A stretch of 64,000 bases of DNA from Nocardia coubleae NBRC 108252. GTDB lineage: Bacteria; Actinomycetota; Actinomycetes; Mycobacteriales; Mycobacteriaceae. The DNA is taken from the NCBI RefSeq assembly GCF_001612805.1, contig NZ_BDBD01000010.1, forward strand, positions 62,001 to 126,000, in the 5' to 3' direction. Position numbers and translations under genes: made by a program. This document shows positions 36,537-46,098 of the stretch, piece by piece. Under the pieces are notes generated by a model. That model made no database searches, was not told the DNA's origin, and saw nothing but the letters and a program-made list of their open reading frames with translations. The stretch's first letter is position 1, and each line of letters opens with the position of its first letter.

Positions 36537-37618
36537 ATCGGCGACCCCAGCGACACCACGTCGGTCGCCAGTTCCGAACGCGCACCGCCCTTTTCGACGA
36601 CAAGCACGCCCTGCGGCGTGTCCCGCGCCGCGAGCGGCTCACCGCCGACCACCTGGATGACGGTCTGCTCGGAGCGGGCGAGCATGTCGATCACCGGTTG
36701 CTCGGCGACCGGCGCCCAGCCCTGGGCGGCCGAACGCAAGCGGTCGACCGTGCTGGTCGCCCCGGCCACATCGGCCCACTTGCGCACCGCGACGCTGATG
36801 ACGTTGTCGCCGCTCCAGCGCGGGTTGTAGACCGTCGAGCACTCGCCGGGGACCGAGGGCAGGTCCGAGACGGCGTTGCTTCGCACGTCGATGGTCGCGA
36901 CGAAACCGATGCCGCAGGAGGAACTGCGCGCGGTGGTGCCCGCGAGCACGAAGGTGTGCCCGTCGGGTCCGGCGGCGGCCGAGAGCTCGGAGTCGATGCC
37001 GGGCACCCGGCCCAGCGGCAGGATGGCATCCGAGCCGATCGCGTAGAGGTGGTTCTTCTCCCACCACAGCCCGCGGGACTCCGACCGTGCCAGCAGCACG
37101 TACTCGTCGGTGGCCGCGACCAGGCGGGCGCCGTCCCAGTTGCCACCCGAGAGCGGGCTCGGCGAATCCGGGAGCACGATGTCGCGTTCGGGCTCGGCGG
37201 GGGTGGTGCCCGCGAGGTCCTGGCTCATGATCTGGCCGGGCTCACGCCACCAGCCGACCACCGCGTCGCGCAGGGCGACCGCGTCGGTGCAGTCGCATTC
37301 GGTGCGCGTCACGGAACCGTTGTCCACGCTCAGCGCGACGAGCGTCTTGGACGCCGTCTCCACCGCGAACGCGAACGCACCGTCGCGGGTGAAATTCACC
37401 GGCGCCGCCGAATATCCGAAATTGCCCGACGCACGCACTGTTTCGGCGCCGCGGACGACAACCAGCTCACCTTCGGTTCGATACGCGAACACGCCGGAAC
37501 GATCCGGCTGCTGGTTCGGGGTGATGACCGGCGCGGGCGTGCCCTCGACCCCACACCCGGCTACCAGGCCGACCGCACCGAGCGCCGCGATCCACGCACC
37601 TGCACGCGCAACTCCCAC
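36533..37618 (-). CDS. Lipoprotein with beta-propeller-like body
   Basis: A 361-residue exported lipoprotein: signal peptide of about 21 residues ending in the lipobox VGLVAGC, then a short Pro-rich linker. The body has repeated beta-rich blocks ([63 protein letters not shown]) that suggest a propeller. Several cysteines (ECDC near 110, SSSCGIG near 235) may form disulfides. No catalytic motif is apparent. It is convergent with coaA. Conserved in position in related genomes as far as I recall; function unknown. Confidence 0.78.
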   Translation of the reverse strand: MGVARAGAWIAALGAVGLVAGCGVEGTPAPVITPNQQPDRSGVFAYRTEGELVVVRGAETVRASGNFGYSAAPVNFTRDGAFAFAVETASKTLVALSVDNGSVTRTECDCTDAVALRDAVVGWWREPGQIMSQDLAGTTPAEPERDIVLPDSPSPLSGGNWDGARLVAATDEYVLLARSESRGLWWEKNHLYAIGSDAILPLGRVPGIDSELSAAAGPDGHTFVLAGTTARSSSCGIGFVATIDVRSNAVSDLPSVPGECSTVYNPRWSGDNVISVAVRKWADVAGATSTVDRLRSAAQGWAPVAEQPVIDMLARSEQTVIQVVGGEPLAARDTPQGVLVVEKGGARSELATDVVSLGSPI

Positions 37619-37696
37619 CGCTGTCCCCTACCTGTGTCGACGGGTCCGTTCCGGGCAGCAGCCTAGCCCGCGCACCACCGGAACCGGGGCGACTCG

Positions 37697-38263
37697 TCAC
37701 AACTTCCAGGCCGCGTCCAACCTGGTCGCCACATCGATATTGCGCACCGCGGCGATCTCGGGCTTGCGGATCTCCTCGGACATGTACCGGGCCACGAACC
37801 GGCGGATCTCGTGATCGACACTGGCGAGCACCCGCAGCAACTGCCCGCGCTTGGTGGAACTGGCCACGTTCACCCGCACATCTCCCGGACGAGGCTCGGC
37901 GATGTCGATGACCACCCGCAGCGGGTCGGCCGTGCGTGCCGTCAGATGCAGGTGCACGGTGCCGTCCACCCGGAACCGCGACCGGTCGACCGCGAGATCG
38001 ACAACCAGATCCACATGCAACGGGATCGTCAGCTCGAAGGAGATGAAGGCGTCGACGAAACGCAGAATGCGCGGCTGACCGAGCTCCACCTGCGCGGTGA
38101 CCTTCGCCAACCGGCCCGGCCCCACCCCGATCGGGCCGAAATCGAAAGCGGCACCGGTGAGCTCACCGAACGCGTCCGCGATGCGCTGCTCGGACACGGC
38201 GTACTCGAGGAAACGCCTGCCGAACTCCTCATAGCTGATGTAAGACGCCTCATCAGGTTCCAC
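37697..38263 (-). CDS. Hypothetical protein, 188 residues
   Basis: A 188-residue soluble protein with good coding character. The N-terminal third is helical (FGRRFLEYAVSEQRIADAFGELTG), the middle is beta-rich (AKVTAQVELGQPRILRFVDAFISFELTIPLHVDLVVDLAVD), and the C-terminal helix has HEIRRFVARYMSEEIRKPE. It resembles small actinobacterial proteins of unknown function that may bind lipid or polyketide-like ligands. It lies between the lipoprotein and prenyl synthase genes on the same strand, with 30 to 80-base gaps. No domain can be named. Confidence 0.72.
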   Translation of the reverse strand: MEPDEASYISYEEFGRRFLEYAVSEQRIADAFGELTGAAFDFGPIGVGPGRLAKVTAQVELGQPRILRFVDAFISFELTIPLHVDLVVDLAVDRSRFRVDGTVHLHLTARTADPLRVVIDIAEPRPGDVRVNVASSTKRGQLLRVLASVDHEIRRFVARYMSEEIRKPEIAAVRNIDVATRLDAAWKL

Positions 38264-38292
38264 GAACGCGACAGTACGCGAGGACTACGACA

Positions 38293-39072
38293 TCACACCC
38301 CGAAGCGACGGTGCCGCGCCGCGTAATCCCGCAGCGCGCGAAGAAAATCGACCCGCCGGAACTCCGGCCAGTACGCCTCGGTGAACCAGATCTCCGAATA
38401 CGCGCTCTGCCACAACAGGAAACCCGAAAGCCGCTGCTCCCCAGAGGTTCTGATCACCAGATCCGGGTCGGGCTGGCCCGAGGTGTACAGATGCTGGCCG
38501 ATCGCGTCGACCGTGATCGACTGCACCAGATCCTCACCCGACTCCCCTGCCGCGATCTCCTGACGCACCAGCGAGCGCACCGCGTCGGTGATCTCCTGCC
38601 GACCCCCGTACCCCACAGCCACATTCACGTGCACGCCGTCGCGCCCGCTCGTGCGCTCGGCCGCCACCCGCAGCCGCTTGGCGATCAACTCGGGGAAACC
38701 GGCGAGCGAACCGACGATCCGCACACTCCAGTTCTGCTCCGGCGCCGACAACTCCTCGACCACATCGGTGATCACCTCGAACAGCGTCTCGAGCTCCTCG
38801 GGATCGCGGCGCAGGTTCTCCGTCGACAGCAGGTAGACGGTCACCATCTCGATGCCCTCGGCGGCACACCAGCCGACCAGCTCGGCGATCTTCAGCGCAC
38901 CGACGCGATGACCGTGGCTTACATCGGTGAACCCGTTCTCACGCGCCCAGCGTCGATTCCCGTCGCACATCACCGCCACGTGGCGGGGGTGCTGCTTGTC
39001 GGCCAGCTGCTTGGACAGCCTGGCTTCATAGACGCGGTACGGCAACCCTCGCACCCGACCGAAAAACTCCAC
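38293..39072 (-). CDS. Short-chain Z-isoprenyl diphosphate synthase (UppS family, Rv1086-like)
   Basis: A 259-residue cis-prenyltransferase. The signature HVAVMCDGNRRWARENG holds the catalytic Asp, and RTSGEQRLSGFLLWQSAYSEIWFTEAYWPEF is the conserved C-terminal block. Its closest recalled homologue, Rv1086 of M. tuberculosis, condenses geranyl diphosphate and IPP to Z,E-farnesyl diphosphate, the primer for decaprenyl phosphate. Here the same role in envelope lipid synthesis is likely. IspH, encoded at 13.8 kb, supplies the IPP. The name uppS would suggest the long-chain enzyme, so I leave the symbol blank. Confidence 0.92.
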   Translation of the reverse strand: MEFFGRVRGLPYRVYEARLSKQLADKQHPRHVAVMCDGNRRWARENGFTDVSHGHRVGALKIAELVGWCAAEGIEMVTVYLLSTENLRRDPEELETLFEVITDVVEELSAPEQNWSVRIVGSLAGFPELIAKRLRVAAERTSGRDGVHVNVAVGYGGRQEITDAVRSLVRQEIAAGESGEDLVQSITVDAIGQHLYTSGQPDPDLVIRTSGEQRLSGFLLWQSAYSEIWFTEAYWPEFRRVDFLRALRDYAARHRRFGV

Positions 39073-39208
39073 GCCCGCACCCTACGCCTGGGCCGCCTCC
39101 CCGTGACTTTTGCCGGTCGTGGGTGCGGGGTGAGAGGCGTGCCGGGCCGGCGGTGAGGAGGTACTCCGGTTTTGGGGTGGCTGGGGAGTTACCCATGTTC
39201 TTGCGAGA

Positions 39209-39817
39209 TCAGGGGGCGGCTTTCTCGGGATCTTTGAGGTAGGCGCGTAGGAAGGTGTCGGTCGCGGCTTCGGCGACGGTGCGTAGTTCGGTGGGCGGGA
39301 TCTTGCGTGCGCCCATGCGTGAGCGTGCCTCGAGGGGGCCGGTGAGCAGGGCCAGGTACTGCTCGGCGGCTGTGTCCGGGTCGCAGGCACGCAATCGGCC
39401 TGCCAGCGCCAGGCGGGCCAGTCGGTCGGCCAGTGCTTCGCGCAATCGGACCGAGGTGCGCTGCTGCACTTGGAGGGCCAGGTCGGCGAAGTCCTCGGCC
39501 TGCGCGTAGGCCAGCCGGTGCAGGGACCGGCCGCGCTCGCTCGCGCACACCTGCAGCAGCCGGTACGCCGAGTCGAGGAACGCCTGCCGCGGATCGTCGC
39601 CGACGTCGCGCAGGGTGTCCACGGCCGCAAGGGTTTCCGCGCTCACCACATCGGCAGCCGTCAGCAGCGCTTCCCGGAACAGGGTGCCCTTGTCGGTGAG
39701 GTGGTTGTACACGGTCGGTTTCGCGACACCGGCCTCGTCGGCGATCTCCTGCACGCAGGTCTGGGCGTACCCGCGCCGCGCGAAGACCGCGAATGCATTC
39801 CGAACTCGGCGCCGAGA
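39209..39817 (-). pseudogene. TetR-family regulator gene lacking its 5' end
   Basis: The frame from 39817 reads SRRRVRNAFAVFARRGY, then TCVQEIADEAGVAKPTVYNHL, a normal TetR helix-turn-helix, and runs about 180 further residues to 39209. A TGA stands at 39818-39820, directly before SRRR, and the only in-frame start is GTG 39754, which omits HTH helix 1. The first 5-20 residues are therefore missing. On the other strand a short coding-like tail (39793-39903) runs into the break. I read this as a deletion scar; a functional shortened protein from GTG 39754 is possible but less likely. Confidence 0.65.
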
Positions 39818-39903
39818 TCATGGCCATGCATGAGCGCAAGGCCGCCATGTACCCGGAGTGGGCCGAACTGATGGCGACCATTCCCGAGGTCCGCTTTGCC
39901 TGA
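39793..39903 (+). pseudogene. 3' remnant of an unidentified gene abutting the broken tetR
   Basis: About 34 codons reading ELGAEIMAMHERKAAMYPEW and then AELMATIPEVRFA to a TGA at 39901, with GC-rich third positions. It starts where the antisense tetR frame breaks. It has no domain of its own and looks like the C terminus of a protein whose 5' part was deleted together with the tetR start. Confidence 0.4.
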
Positions 39904-40015
39904 TCACGCCCTTCCGCGGACTGCCTCCGGTGGGGCAGGCGGGTGGATTCTGTTTGTGTGGTTGTCGGCACCTTCGGCGGTGGTGGGCAGGGGTCTCACG
40001 TACCGTTGGGGCGTA

Positions 40016-40033
40016 ACTTACGGTTCCGTAGGT
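40016..40033. promoter_or_regulatory. TetR-type operator palindrome before hlyIII
   Basis: ACTTACGG-TT-CCGTAGGT is an 18-bp palindrome with one mismatch, 18 bp before the hlyIII start. Palindromes of the ACTTACGG/CCGTAAGT kind are typical of TetR regulators of lipid genes in actinomycetes. The nearby TetR gene is broken, so the site may be an orphan or served by another regulator. Confidence 0.6.
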
Positions 40034-40050
40034 TTGACTGGGAGGTTGTC

Positions 40051-40725
40051 GTGGAGGCGGTCGGTAGCGATTCGGGTGTGCCTGTCGCGCTGGTGAAGCC
40101 GCGGTTTCGCGGGTGGATTCATACGTGGGCGTTCGGTGTGGCCGTGGTCGCGGTGGCGGCGCTCGCGGTGGCCGGGTTCGCGCGCTCGACCACGGCCGGG
40201 TGGGCGACGGTGGTCTACGGGGTCGCGGTGTGCGGGCTGTTCGGCGTGAGCGCGGTGTACCACCGGGTGACCTGGGCGAGCGTGCGGACCCGGGTGCGGA
40301 TGAAGCGGCTGGACCACTCGATGATCTTCGTGTTCATCGCGGGCAGTTACACCCCGTTCGCGGTGCTCGGCCTCCCCGACAGCACCGGGCGGACCTTGCT
40401 GATCGTGGTGTGGGTGGGGGCGCTCGCGGGAGTCGCCCTCAAGGTGCTGTGGCCGACCGCGCCCAGATGGGTCGGCGTGCCGTTGTATCTGCTGCTCGGG
40501 TGGGCCGTGGTACCGGTCGCGCCGACCCTCCTGCACAACGTGGGGTTGTGGCCGCTGGTGTTGCTCGCCATCGGCGGGGTGATCTACAGCGTGGGGGCCG
40601 TGCTGTACGCGACGAAGTGGCCCAATCCGTGGCCGGACTTCGGACACCACGAGTTCTTCCACGCGGCGACCGTCGTCGCGGCGCTGTGCCACTACATCGC
40701 GATCTGGCTCGTCGTGCTCGGCTGA
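40051..40725 (+). CDS. Hemolysin III/PAQR-family membrane protein
   Basis: A 224-residue seven-helix membrane protein of the HlyIII (YqfA, PAQR-like) family. Conserved motifs are SAVYHRVTW with the first His of the metal site, [17 protein letters not shown] in the second, and [18 protein letters not shown] at the C terminus, holding further His residues for zinc. The bacterial role is unclear; related eukaryotic proteins are lipid-responsive receptors or ceramidases. GTG 40051 is chosen for GGGAGG at 40040-40045. The homologue is Rv1085c. It lies behind a TetR-type palindrome. Confidence 0.9.
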   Translation: MEAVGSDSGVPVALVKPRFRGWIHTWAFGVAVVAVAALAVAGFARSTTAGWATVVYGVAVCGLFGVSAVYHRVTWASVRTRVRMKRLDHSMIFVFIAGSYTPFAVLGLPDSTGRTLLIVVWVGALAGVALKVLWPTAPRWVGVPLYLLLGWAVVPVAPTLLHNVGLWPLVLLAIGGVIYSVGAVLYATKWPNPWPDFGHHEFFHAATVVAALCHYIAIWLVVLG

Positions 40726-40834
40726 GCGGCGTGCGTGCGCGGTGTCCTCGGCCGCGCCTTCTATGCTGGACAGTTGTGTCGATCATTCGCGCGGCTCGCC
40801 CCGCCCCGGCCCCGTCACGGGGTGCGGTAGACGG

Positions 40835-42325
40835 GTGTGCGCGGTGAACCGGCTGGTCCGCTGGCTGCTGCGGTCGCACTGGGGGCTCGCCCTCGTAGTC
40901 ATCACCGCCAACTTCGTCGGCGTCGGCGCCATCTTCCTCATCTCCTGGGCCGGTGGCGTGTTCAGCCGGGTCGGCGACGACTGGCACGACGCGGCCTGGC
41001 TCATCGCCATCTACCCCGCCTTCGGGTTCACCCTCGGCATCGGCCTCGCGATCTACGACCGCCGAAAACACCTGCGCTGGCTCGACGAAGGACGCAAACC
41101 GACACCGGACGAAGCTCGCCAGCTGATCCGGCTGCCCGCCGCGATCACCGTGCGCGCCGTGCTGATCTGGCTGCCCGGCATCATCCTCACCGTGTGGCTG
41201 GTCGACCGGTTCACCGACTACCACAACACCATCGTGATCGGGGCGGGGTTCATTCTCGGCGCCCTCGAATCGGCGGGCGTGATCTACCTGATCCTGGACC
41301 GGCTGATCCGCCCGACCGTCCCCATCGTCGCCGCCGTCCTCGGACCGACCGTGCATCCGAGTGCCACGGTGCTGGTGCGCGTGCTCGTCACCTGGGCGGT
41401 GTCCGGTGCGCTGCCGGGGCTCATCGTCATCGTCGTGCTCAGCGACCGCACCACGCCAGCGAGCGACCGGGTGCGCGCGGCCTGGATGTTTTCGATCGTC
41501 GCCCTCGCCGTCGGAATGCTGGCCACCGCACTGCTCGCGCGCTCGGTCGCGACGCCGATGCGGGCCATGTACCGGGCGCTGGACCGGATCACCCGCGGAG
41601 AGCTCGATGTGCGGGTTCCTGTCGGCAGCGCGAGTGAGATCGGGCGGCTCGAACACTCCGTCAACGAACTGGCCACCACCCTGCGCGAACAGGCGCACAT
41701 GGAGGACATGTTCGGCAAGCACGTCGGCTCGACGGTCGCCGAGCGCGCGCTGGCAGGCAGCGCCGACCTCACCGGCGATGTGCGCACGGTGTCGGCCCTG
41801 TTCATCGACGTCACCGGTTCGGTGCGGCTGTCGGCCGAGATGGAGCCGGTGGAGTTCGTGCACAAGCTCAACCGGTTGCTGGCCACCGTGGTCGCGGCCA
41901 CCGAGGACAACGGCGGCCTGGTCAACAAATTCCAGGGCGACGCCGCCCTGTGCATCTTCGGCGCGCCCTCGGCGCTGCGCGACAACGCCACCCCGGCCCT
42001 GCGCGCCGCCCGCCGCATCCGCGACGAAGTGGTGGCCACCGGAGAGCTCGACATCGGTATCGGCGTGGCACGGGGCAAGGTGTTCGCGGGCGACGTCGGC
42101 TCCGACACCCGCCTCGAGTTCACCGTCATCGGTGACGCCGTCAACGAGGCGGCCCGGCTCACCACCGTCGCCAAGGAAGTGACGCGGCGGGTGCTGGTCA
42201 GCGATGACGTCGTGCAGGCGTCCGCACCCGCCGAACGCGCCAAATGGAAGCGGCACAAGGACATTCGGCTGCGCGGCATCCCCGGGCGCACCCGGACCTG
42301 GACCGATATCCCACCGAACCGCTGA
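40835..42325 (+). CDS. Membrane-bound class III adenylate cyclase with HAMP domain
   Basis: A 496-residue cyclase: six transmembrane helices (about residues 10-225), a HAMP linker (about 230-285, MRAMYRALDRITRGELDVRVP), and a class III cyclase domain (about 300-490). The metal-binding aspartates are in SALFIDVTGSVRL and LVNKFQGDAALCIFG, the latter also holding the adenine-selecting Lys, and the transition-state Asn lies in VIGDAVNEAARLT. This resembles the Rv1318c-Rv1320c group. A TATGCT -10-like box near 40760 favours a start after it, so GTG 40835 or 40844 is preferred to GTG 40742. Signals sensed are unknown. Confidence 0.9.
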   Translation: MCAVNRLVRWLLRSHWGLALVVITANFVGVGAIFLISWAGGVFSRVGDDWHDAAWLIAIYPAFGFTLGIGLAIYDRRKHLRWLDEGRKPTPDEARQLIRLPAAITVRAVLIWLPGIILTVWLVDRFTDYHNTIVIGAGFILGALESAGVIYLILDRLIRPTVPIVAAVLGPTVHPSATVLVRVLVTWAVSGALPGLIVIVVLSDRTTPASDRVRAAWMFSIVALAVGMLATALLARSVATPMRAMYRALDRITRGELDVRVPVGSASEIGRLEHSVNELATTLREQAHMEDMFGKHVGSTVAERALAGSADLTGDVRTVSALFIDVTGSVRLSAEMEPVEFVHKLNRLLATVVAATEDNGGLVNKFQGDAALCIFGAPSALRDNATPALRAARRIRDEVVATGELDIGIGVARGKVFAGDVGSDTRLEFTVIGDAVNEAARLTTVAKEVTRRVLVSDDVVQASAPAERAKWKRHKDIRLRGIPGRTRTWTDIPPNR

Positions 42326-42421
42326 TCGGCGGCACCTGCCGACCGGCCGAATCGAATCCGCTTGCCCCACAAGGGCGGAGGTCGGGCCTGATTGCCGACA
42401 AGACCAGGCCGAGACCCTCTG

Positions 42422-44473
42422 TCAGGTGCGCAGCGCCAGAGTCAGGTCCGCAGGGTCGGTGACGGGGAGGTCGCAGATCGAGCCTCGGCAGACGTAGGCG
42501 GCGGGGTGACCGTCGACGAGGGGGCGGTCGGTGAGCAGTGGGGCAGCGTCCGGGGGCGCGGCGAGCACGATCGAGCCGCCCGGTGCGGCCGTGCGGGCAG
42601 CTGCCAGGAGTTCCATGGTGGCCGAGGTCTTTTCGGTTGCGGCGATGGCAACCTGGAACGGGCCGCGGACGGCGGCTTCGGCGACGGCGAGCCAATGGCC
42701 CGCAGTGCGTGGCGCGCGGTCGAGCAGGAGTGCGCCGCGGGCGAGGGTATGGTCGGCCAGTTCGCGGTAGTGGACGGCGCGGTCGGGGTCGGCGACGGCG
42801 GAGGCGGTGAGCAGGGCCTCGGCGAGGGCGGAGGTGCCCGAGGGGGTGGCGCCGTCGATGGGGTCGCGGGGGCGGGTCACCAGGGTTTCGGCGTCGTCGG
42901 CGGTGTCGAACCAGCTGCCGGGACGGTCGGGGTCGGCGAAATGCTCGATCGCCGCGTCGAGGATCACCTGGGCGGCGGCGAGCCAATCGGGTTCGCCGGT
43001 GGCCTGGTACAGGGCGAGCAGGCCGGTGGTGAGCCAGGCATAGTCCTCGAGCACGGCGGGTGGGGCGCCCGCGACACCGTCGAGGGAGGCGCGGCGCAGG
43101 CGTCCGTCGACGAGGTGCACGTCGAGCAGGAAACGCGCGCACCGCACGGCCGCCGCCACCCAGGACGGTTCCTCCAGTGCCGCACCGGCTTCCGCGAGCG
43201 CGGTGATGGCCATCCCGTTCCACGCGGTGACCACTTTGTCGTCGCGCGCCGGTTGTGGACGCTCGGTGCGCACCTGGAACAGCTTGGCGCGCAATCGGTC
43301 GAAACGGGCCGACTGTTCGGCATCGACCGGGTCGCTGTGGCGGGTGAGCACGGAGGTGCCCTGTTCGAAGTTGCCCGCCGTGGTGACACCGAACGCGTCG
43401 GCGGCCCACATGCCGTCGAGTGGGCCGAGTTCGCCGACCAGCTCGGCGGGCGTCCACACATAGGTGGCGCCCTCCACACCCGGACCGCCCGGCTCGAGCT
43501 GGGTGTCGGCGTCGAGCGCGGAGGCGAATCCACCCTCGGCGGTACCGAGGTCGGCCAGCAGGAATTCGACCGTCTCGCGGGAAACCCTGTGCGGCAACGA
43601 TTCCAAGGGGGTCGCCGGTGCGCGTCTGGCCAGGTGAGCGTAGGCGCGCAACAGCAGGGCGTTGTCGTAGAGCATCTTCTCGAAGTGCGGCACAAGCCAA
43701 TTCGCGTCGACCGCGTATCTGGCGAACCCGCCGCGCAACTGGTCGTAGATACCGCCGCGCGCCATCGCCTCGGCCGCGCGCTCCACCAGGTCGAACACGG
43801 CCTGGTCGCCGGTGCGCTCCCAGTGCCGCAGCAGGCCCTCGAGCATCGCCGACGGCGGAAACTTCGGCGCCCCACCGAATCCGCCGTGTACCCGGTCCTC
43901 GTCGGCGGCGACGGCGAGGACCGCTTTGTCCAGAAGCTCGGTGGTGAGGGCGATCTCGCCGTCCGGCAGGCCGGTCGCCTGCGCACGCAATGCCTCGGTG
44001 ACCTGGTCGGCGGCCTTGTCCACCTCGTCGCGGCGGTTGCGCCACGTCTCGGTGATGGCTGTGAGCAACTGGGTGAACGAGGGCATCCCGCCGCGCGGCT
44101 GCTTGGGGTAATAGGTGCCGCAGTAGAACGGCGCACCGTCGGGGGTGAGGAAGCAGGTCATCGGCCACCCGCCCTGCCCGGTCATGGCGACGGTCGCGGT
44201 CATGTACACCGCGTCCAGGTCGGGGCGTTCCTCCCGATCGACCTTCACGCACACGAAGTCGGCGTTCATCTGCTCGGCGGTCGCCGCGTCCTCGAACGAC
44301 TCGTGCGCCATCACATGGCACCAGTGACACGACGCGTACCCGACCGAGAGCAGGATCGGCACATCCCGCTCGGCCGCCTCGGCCAGTGCATCGGCATCCC
44401 ACTCCCGCCAATGCACCGGGTTGTCGGCGTGCTGACGCAGATACGGCGAAGTCGCGCTACCCAACCGGTTCAC
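42422..44473 (-). CDS. Thioredoxin-fold plus alpha/alpha-barrel protein (YyaL/spermatogenesis-associated 20 family, DUF255)
   Basis: A 683-residue protein. Residues 1-160 form the DUF255 thioredoxin-like domain, starting VNRLGSATSPYLRQHADNPVHW, with SVGYASCHWCHVMAHESFED carrying the C-H-W-C redox pair and TGQGGWPMTCFLTPDGAPFYCGTYYP. The rest is an (alpha/alpha)6-type barrel like N-acylglucosamine epimerase/cellobiose epimerase relatives (KFPPSAMLEGLLRHW, HFEKMLYDNALLLRAY). The biochemical role is unknown. The homologue is Rv1084. GTG 44473 is chosen because the family N terminus begins there. Confidence 0.9.
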   Translation of the reverse strand: MNRLGSATSPYLRQHADNPVHWREWDADALAEAAERDVPILLSVGYASCHWCHVMAHESFEDAATAEQMNADFVCVKVDREERPDLDAVYMTATVAMTGQGGWPMTCFLTPDGAPFYCGTYYPKQPRGGMPSFTQLLTAITETWRNRRDEVDKAADQVTEALRAQATGLPDGEIALTTELLDKAVLAVAADEDRVHGGFGGAPKFPPSAMLEGLLRHWERTGDQAVFDLVERAAEAMARGGIYDQLRGGFARYAVDANWLVPHFEKMLYDNALLLRAYAHLARRAPATPLESLPHRVSRETVEFLLADLGTAEGGFASALDADTQLEPGGPGVEGATYVWTPAELVGELGPLDGMWAADAFGVTTAGNFEQGTSVLTRHSDPVDAEQSARFDRLRAKLFQVRTERPQPARDDKVVTAWNGMAITALAEAGAALEEPSWVAAAVRCARFLLDVHLVDGRLRRASLDGVAGAPPAVLEDYAWLTTGLLALYQATGEPDWLAAAQVILDAAIEHFADPDRPGSWFDTADDAETLVTRPRDPIDGATPSGTSALAEALLTASAVADPDRAVHYRELADHTLARGALLLDRAPRTAGHWLAVAEAAVRGPFQVAIAATEKTSATMELLAAARTAAPGGSIVLAAPPDAAPLLTDRPLVDGHPAAYVCRGSICDLPVTDPADLTLALRT

Positions 44474-44515
44474 GCTGCCAGCGTGCCACACACGCGGAGA
44501 CAGTGCCGACAACCA

Positions 44516-45313
44516 TCAGCGGCGGGTTTCCACCGCGCGAACCGTCATGGTGGCCACGGCGACCAGCACGGCTGCCACCGCGACGAAAACGATCTGCGGC
44601 CGGTCCGTAGTCGCGTCCCCGGCCAGCAAGTATCCCGCGATATTGATCAGCCAATGCCCGATCGAGGCGACCAGCACACGCTGACCGAAACTCCCCGTGC
44701 CCAGATAGCCGAGCACCATCGCGAACGCCATCGTCGCCACGAAGAAGCACCCCGCGACCACCGGCCCGGCCGTGAAGGCCTGGACATGCCACAGCGCCCA
44801 TACCGCCCCGGTCACCGCCACCGCGCCGAACCTGGCCATCCGCGCTTCGAGCATCGGCTGCATCAATCCCCGCCACCCGATCTCCTCCCCACCGGCCCCG
44901 ACCAGTTGCACCACGAGAAACACCACGAAGGGCACGCTCCCGATCGCGGCAGGCCCCACGGTGGCCGTCCCCGACACAACAGCCGCCCCCATGAGCAGCA
45001 ACCAGTACCCGACACACACCGCGACGATCGCCGCGACATTCCCCGCCACCCGCCGACCGGAAACCGCAGCGGGGAGCACCGCAGTCACGGTCTTCCGGAA
45101 CACCAGCCATGTGACCAACGCACCGATCGCCGGGGCGAACTGAACCAGCGAAAGCACGGCCGGATCTATCCCCGAAAGTGGTTGCACCGCAAGGAAGAGC
45201 ACCGAAGCGGCAAGGGTGGTCGCAACGTAGACACCGATCGCACCCCATACGTTCACCCCACCTGCTGTTCGCTCCATGTCGGCGGGTCTCGGGGAGATGT
45301 CGGCGATACGCAC
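44516..45313 (-). CDS. CPBP-family intramembrane metalloprotease
   Basis: A 265-residue membrane protein with about seven helices and the Abi/CPBP signature: VGAGGEEIGWRG (EExxxR motif 1), WALWHVQAF (FxxxH-like motif 2) and VASIGHWLIN (HxxxN motif 3). Such glutamate proteases resemble Rce1, and in bacteria include immunity proteins for bacteriocins and regulators of signalling. GTG 45313 is chosen because AAGG sits seven bases upstream; ATG 45277 is possible. It has no obvious peptide substrate gene beside it. The upstream spacer to vapC has a small TACCGC-A-GCGGTA palindrome. Confidence 0.87.
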   Translation of the reverse strand: MRIADISPRPADMERTAGGVNVWGAIGVYVATTLAASVLFLAVQPLSGIDPAVLSLVQFAPAIGALVTWLVFRKTVTAVLPAAVSGRRVAGNVAAIVAVCVGYWLLLMGAAVVSGTATVGPAAIGSVPFVVFLVVQLVGAGGEEIGWRGLMQPMLEARMARFGAVAVTGAVWALWHVQAFTAGPVVAGCFFVATMAFAMVLGYLGTGSFGQRVLVASIGHWLINIAGYLLAGDATTDRPQIVFVAVAAVLVAVATMTVRAVETRR

Positions 45314-45416
45314 GTGACCACCTTGACTGTCCCGACCCAGCCACACATCACTCCGCAGTCCGATTCAGTTGTTGTACCGCAGCGGTATTGACAACTTCCC
45401 GCTCCGGCTCAGCACC

Positions 45417-45821
45417 TCAGAGCGCGACAACCTCGAGCATGCTCTCCAGCCCTTTGAAGTCGGCGGCGTTGCGGGTATAGAGCGGAAGCGAGTTCGCCGA
45501 GGCGATCGCCGCGATGAGCAGGTCCATCCGCCGGGGGCGTGGGTCACGGTTCGCGGCGATGGTGAGCGCGACCAACGTTCCGTACCGAGTCGCTGCGGCT
45601 TCGTCGAACGGCAGCGGGTCGAATTCGACGATCGCGGCGCCGAGGTGCTCCGAGCGCTCGGCGCGACTCACCGGATCCTCGGCCATCGCGACGCCTTGAT
45701 TGAGTTCAGCCAGGGTGATGGCGGTGATCTCCGGGGTCTCCGGCAGATTGTTCGGGTCGAGCGATCCGAGGTCGAGGTAGGCGCACGTGTCGAGAACACC
45801 CGCCGGATGCCTGACGCTCAC
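45417..45821 (-). CDS. vapC: VapC-type PIN-domain toxin
   Basis: A 134-residue PIN ribonuclease. The acidic active-site residues lie in [12 protein letters not shown] (first Asp), TLAELNQGV (Glu), and [10 protein letters not shown] (Asp), and the C terminus has [13 protein letters not shown], all expected of VapC. It is probably an RNase that cleaves structured RNA such as tRNA or rRNA. GTG 45821 overlaps the antitoxin stop (GTGA), so the toxin is translationally coupled to the antitoxin. The subfamily and target cannot be told. Confidence 0.92.
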   Translation of the reverse strand: MSVRHPAGVLDTCAYLDLGSLDPNNLPETPEITAITLAELNQGVAMAEDPVSRAERSEHLGAAIVEFDPLPFDEAAATRYGTLVALTIAANRDPRPRRMDLLIAAIASANSLPLYTRNAADFKGLESMLEVVAL

Positions 45822-46090
45822 CGGCCGCTCCACGGGTCGTCGTCGCCGATCCTGTCCTCGGTGCCGAAGAATTCGTCGGCTTCCCGACGCATCGCGGCAT
45901 AGTCCACCCGGGGCAGACCACGATGCCGTACGACCAGTTCTTCCGCGCTGCGGCGCCGACGCCGGCTGACCGGCCGCACCTCGGCGATCTCGACACCGTT
46001 TCGGGTGACCAGGATGGTCTCGCCCGCCTCCACGGCATCCATGACCGCCGCGGAATTGTTCCGCAGCTCGCGCTGACTGATCTGCCTCAT
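45818..46090 (-). CDS. vapB: Phd/YefM-type antitoxin of the vapC pair
   Basis: A 90-residue antitoxin. The N-terminal DNA-binding part [20 protein letters not shown] and [18 protein letters not shown] is the Phd/YefM fold. The C-terminal half is flexible and basic to acidic, with [13 protein letters not shown], the region that usually threads into the PIN toxin. It is the first gene of the pair and probably represses its promoter through the TGTAGCCC repeats. A TACACT -10-like box lies seven bases before the ATG, so the transcript may be leaderless. Confidence 0.9.
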   Translation of the reverse strand: MRQISQRELRNNSAAVMDAVEAGETILVTRNGVEIAEVRPVSRRRRRSAEELVVRHRGLPRVDYAAMRREADEFFGTEDRIGDDDPWSGR

Positions 46091-46098
46091 AGGTCAAG

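Noticed and set aside
39209..39754. An intact TetR gene starting at GTG 39754
   Set aside because: It would lack HTH helix 1, while the frame upstream encodes exactly that helix up to a stop. A truncated gene is more likely, though a functional short form is not excluded.
45375..45387. TACCGC-A-GCGGTA palindrome as a vapC terminator
   Set aside because: The stem is only six pairs with a one-base centre, so a hairpin is unlikely; it could be an operator for the CPBP gene, but support is too weak to list.
42392..45391. A 999-codon plus-strand ORF opposite the yyaL and CPBP genes
   Set aside because: It is a high-GC antisense shadow: no domain, Gly/Arg/His-rich composition, and both minus-strand genes have clear motifs (CHWCH, EExxxR).
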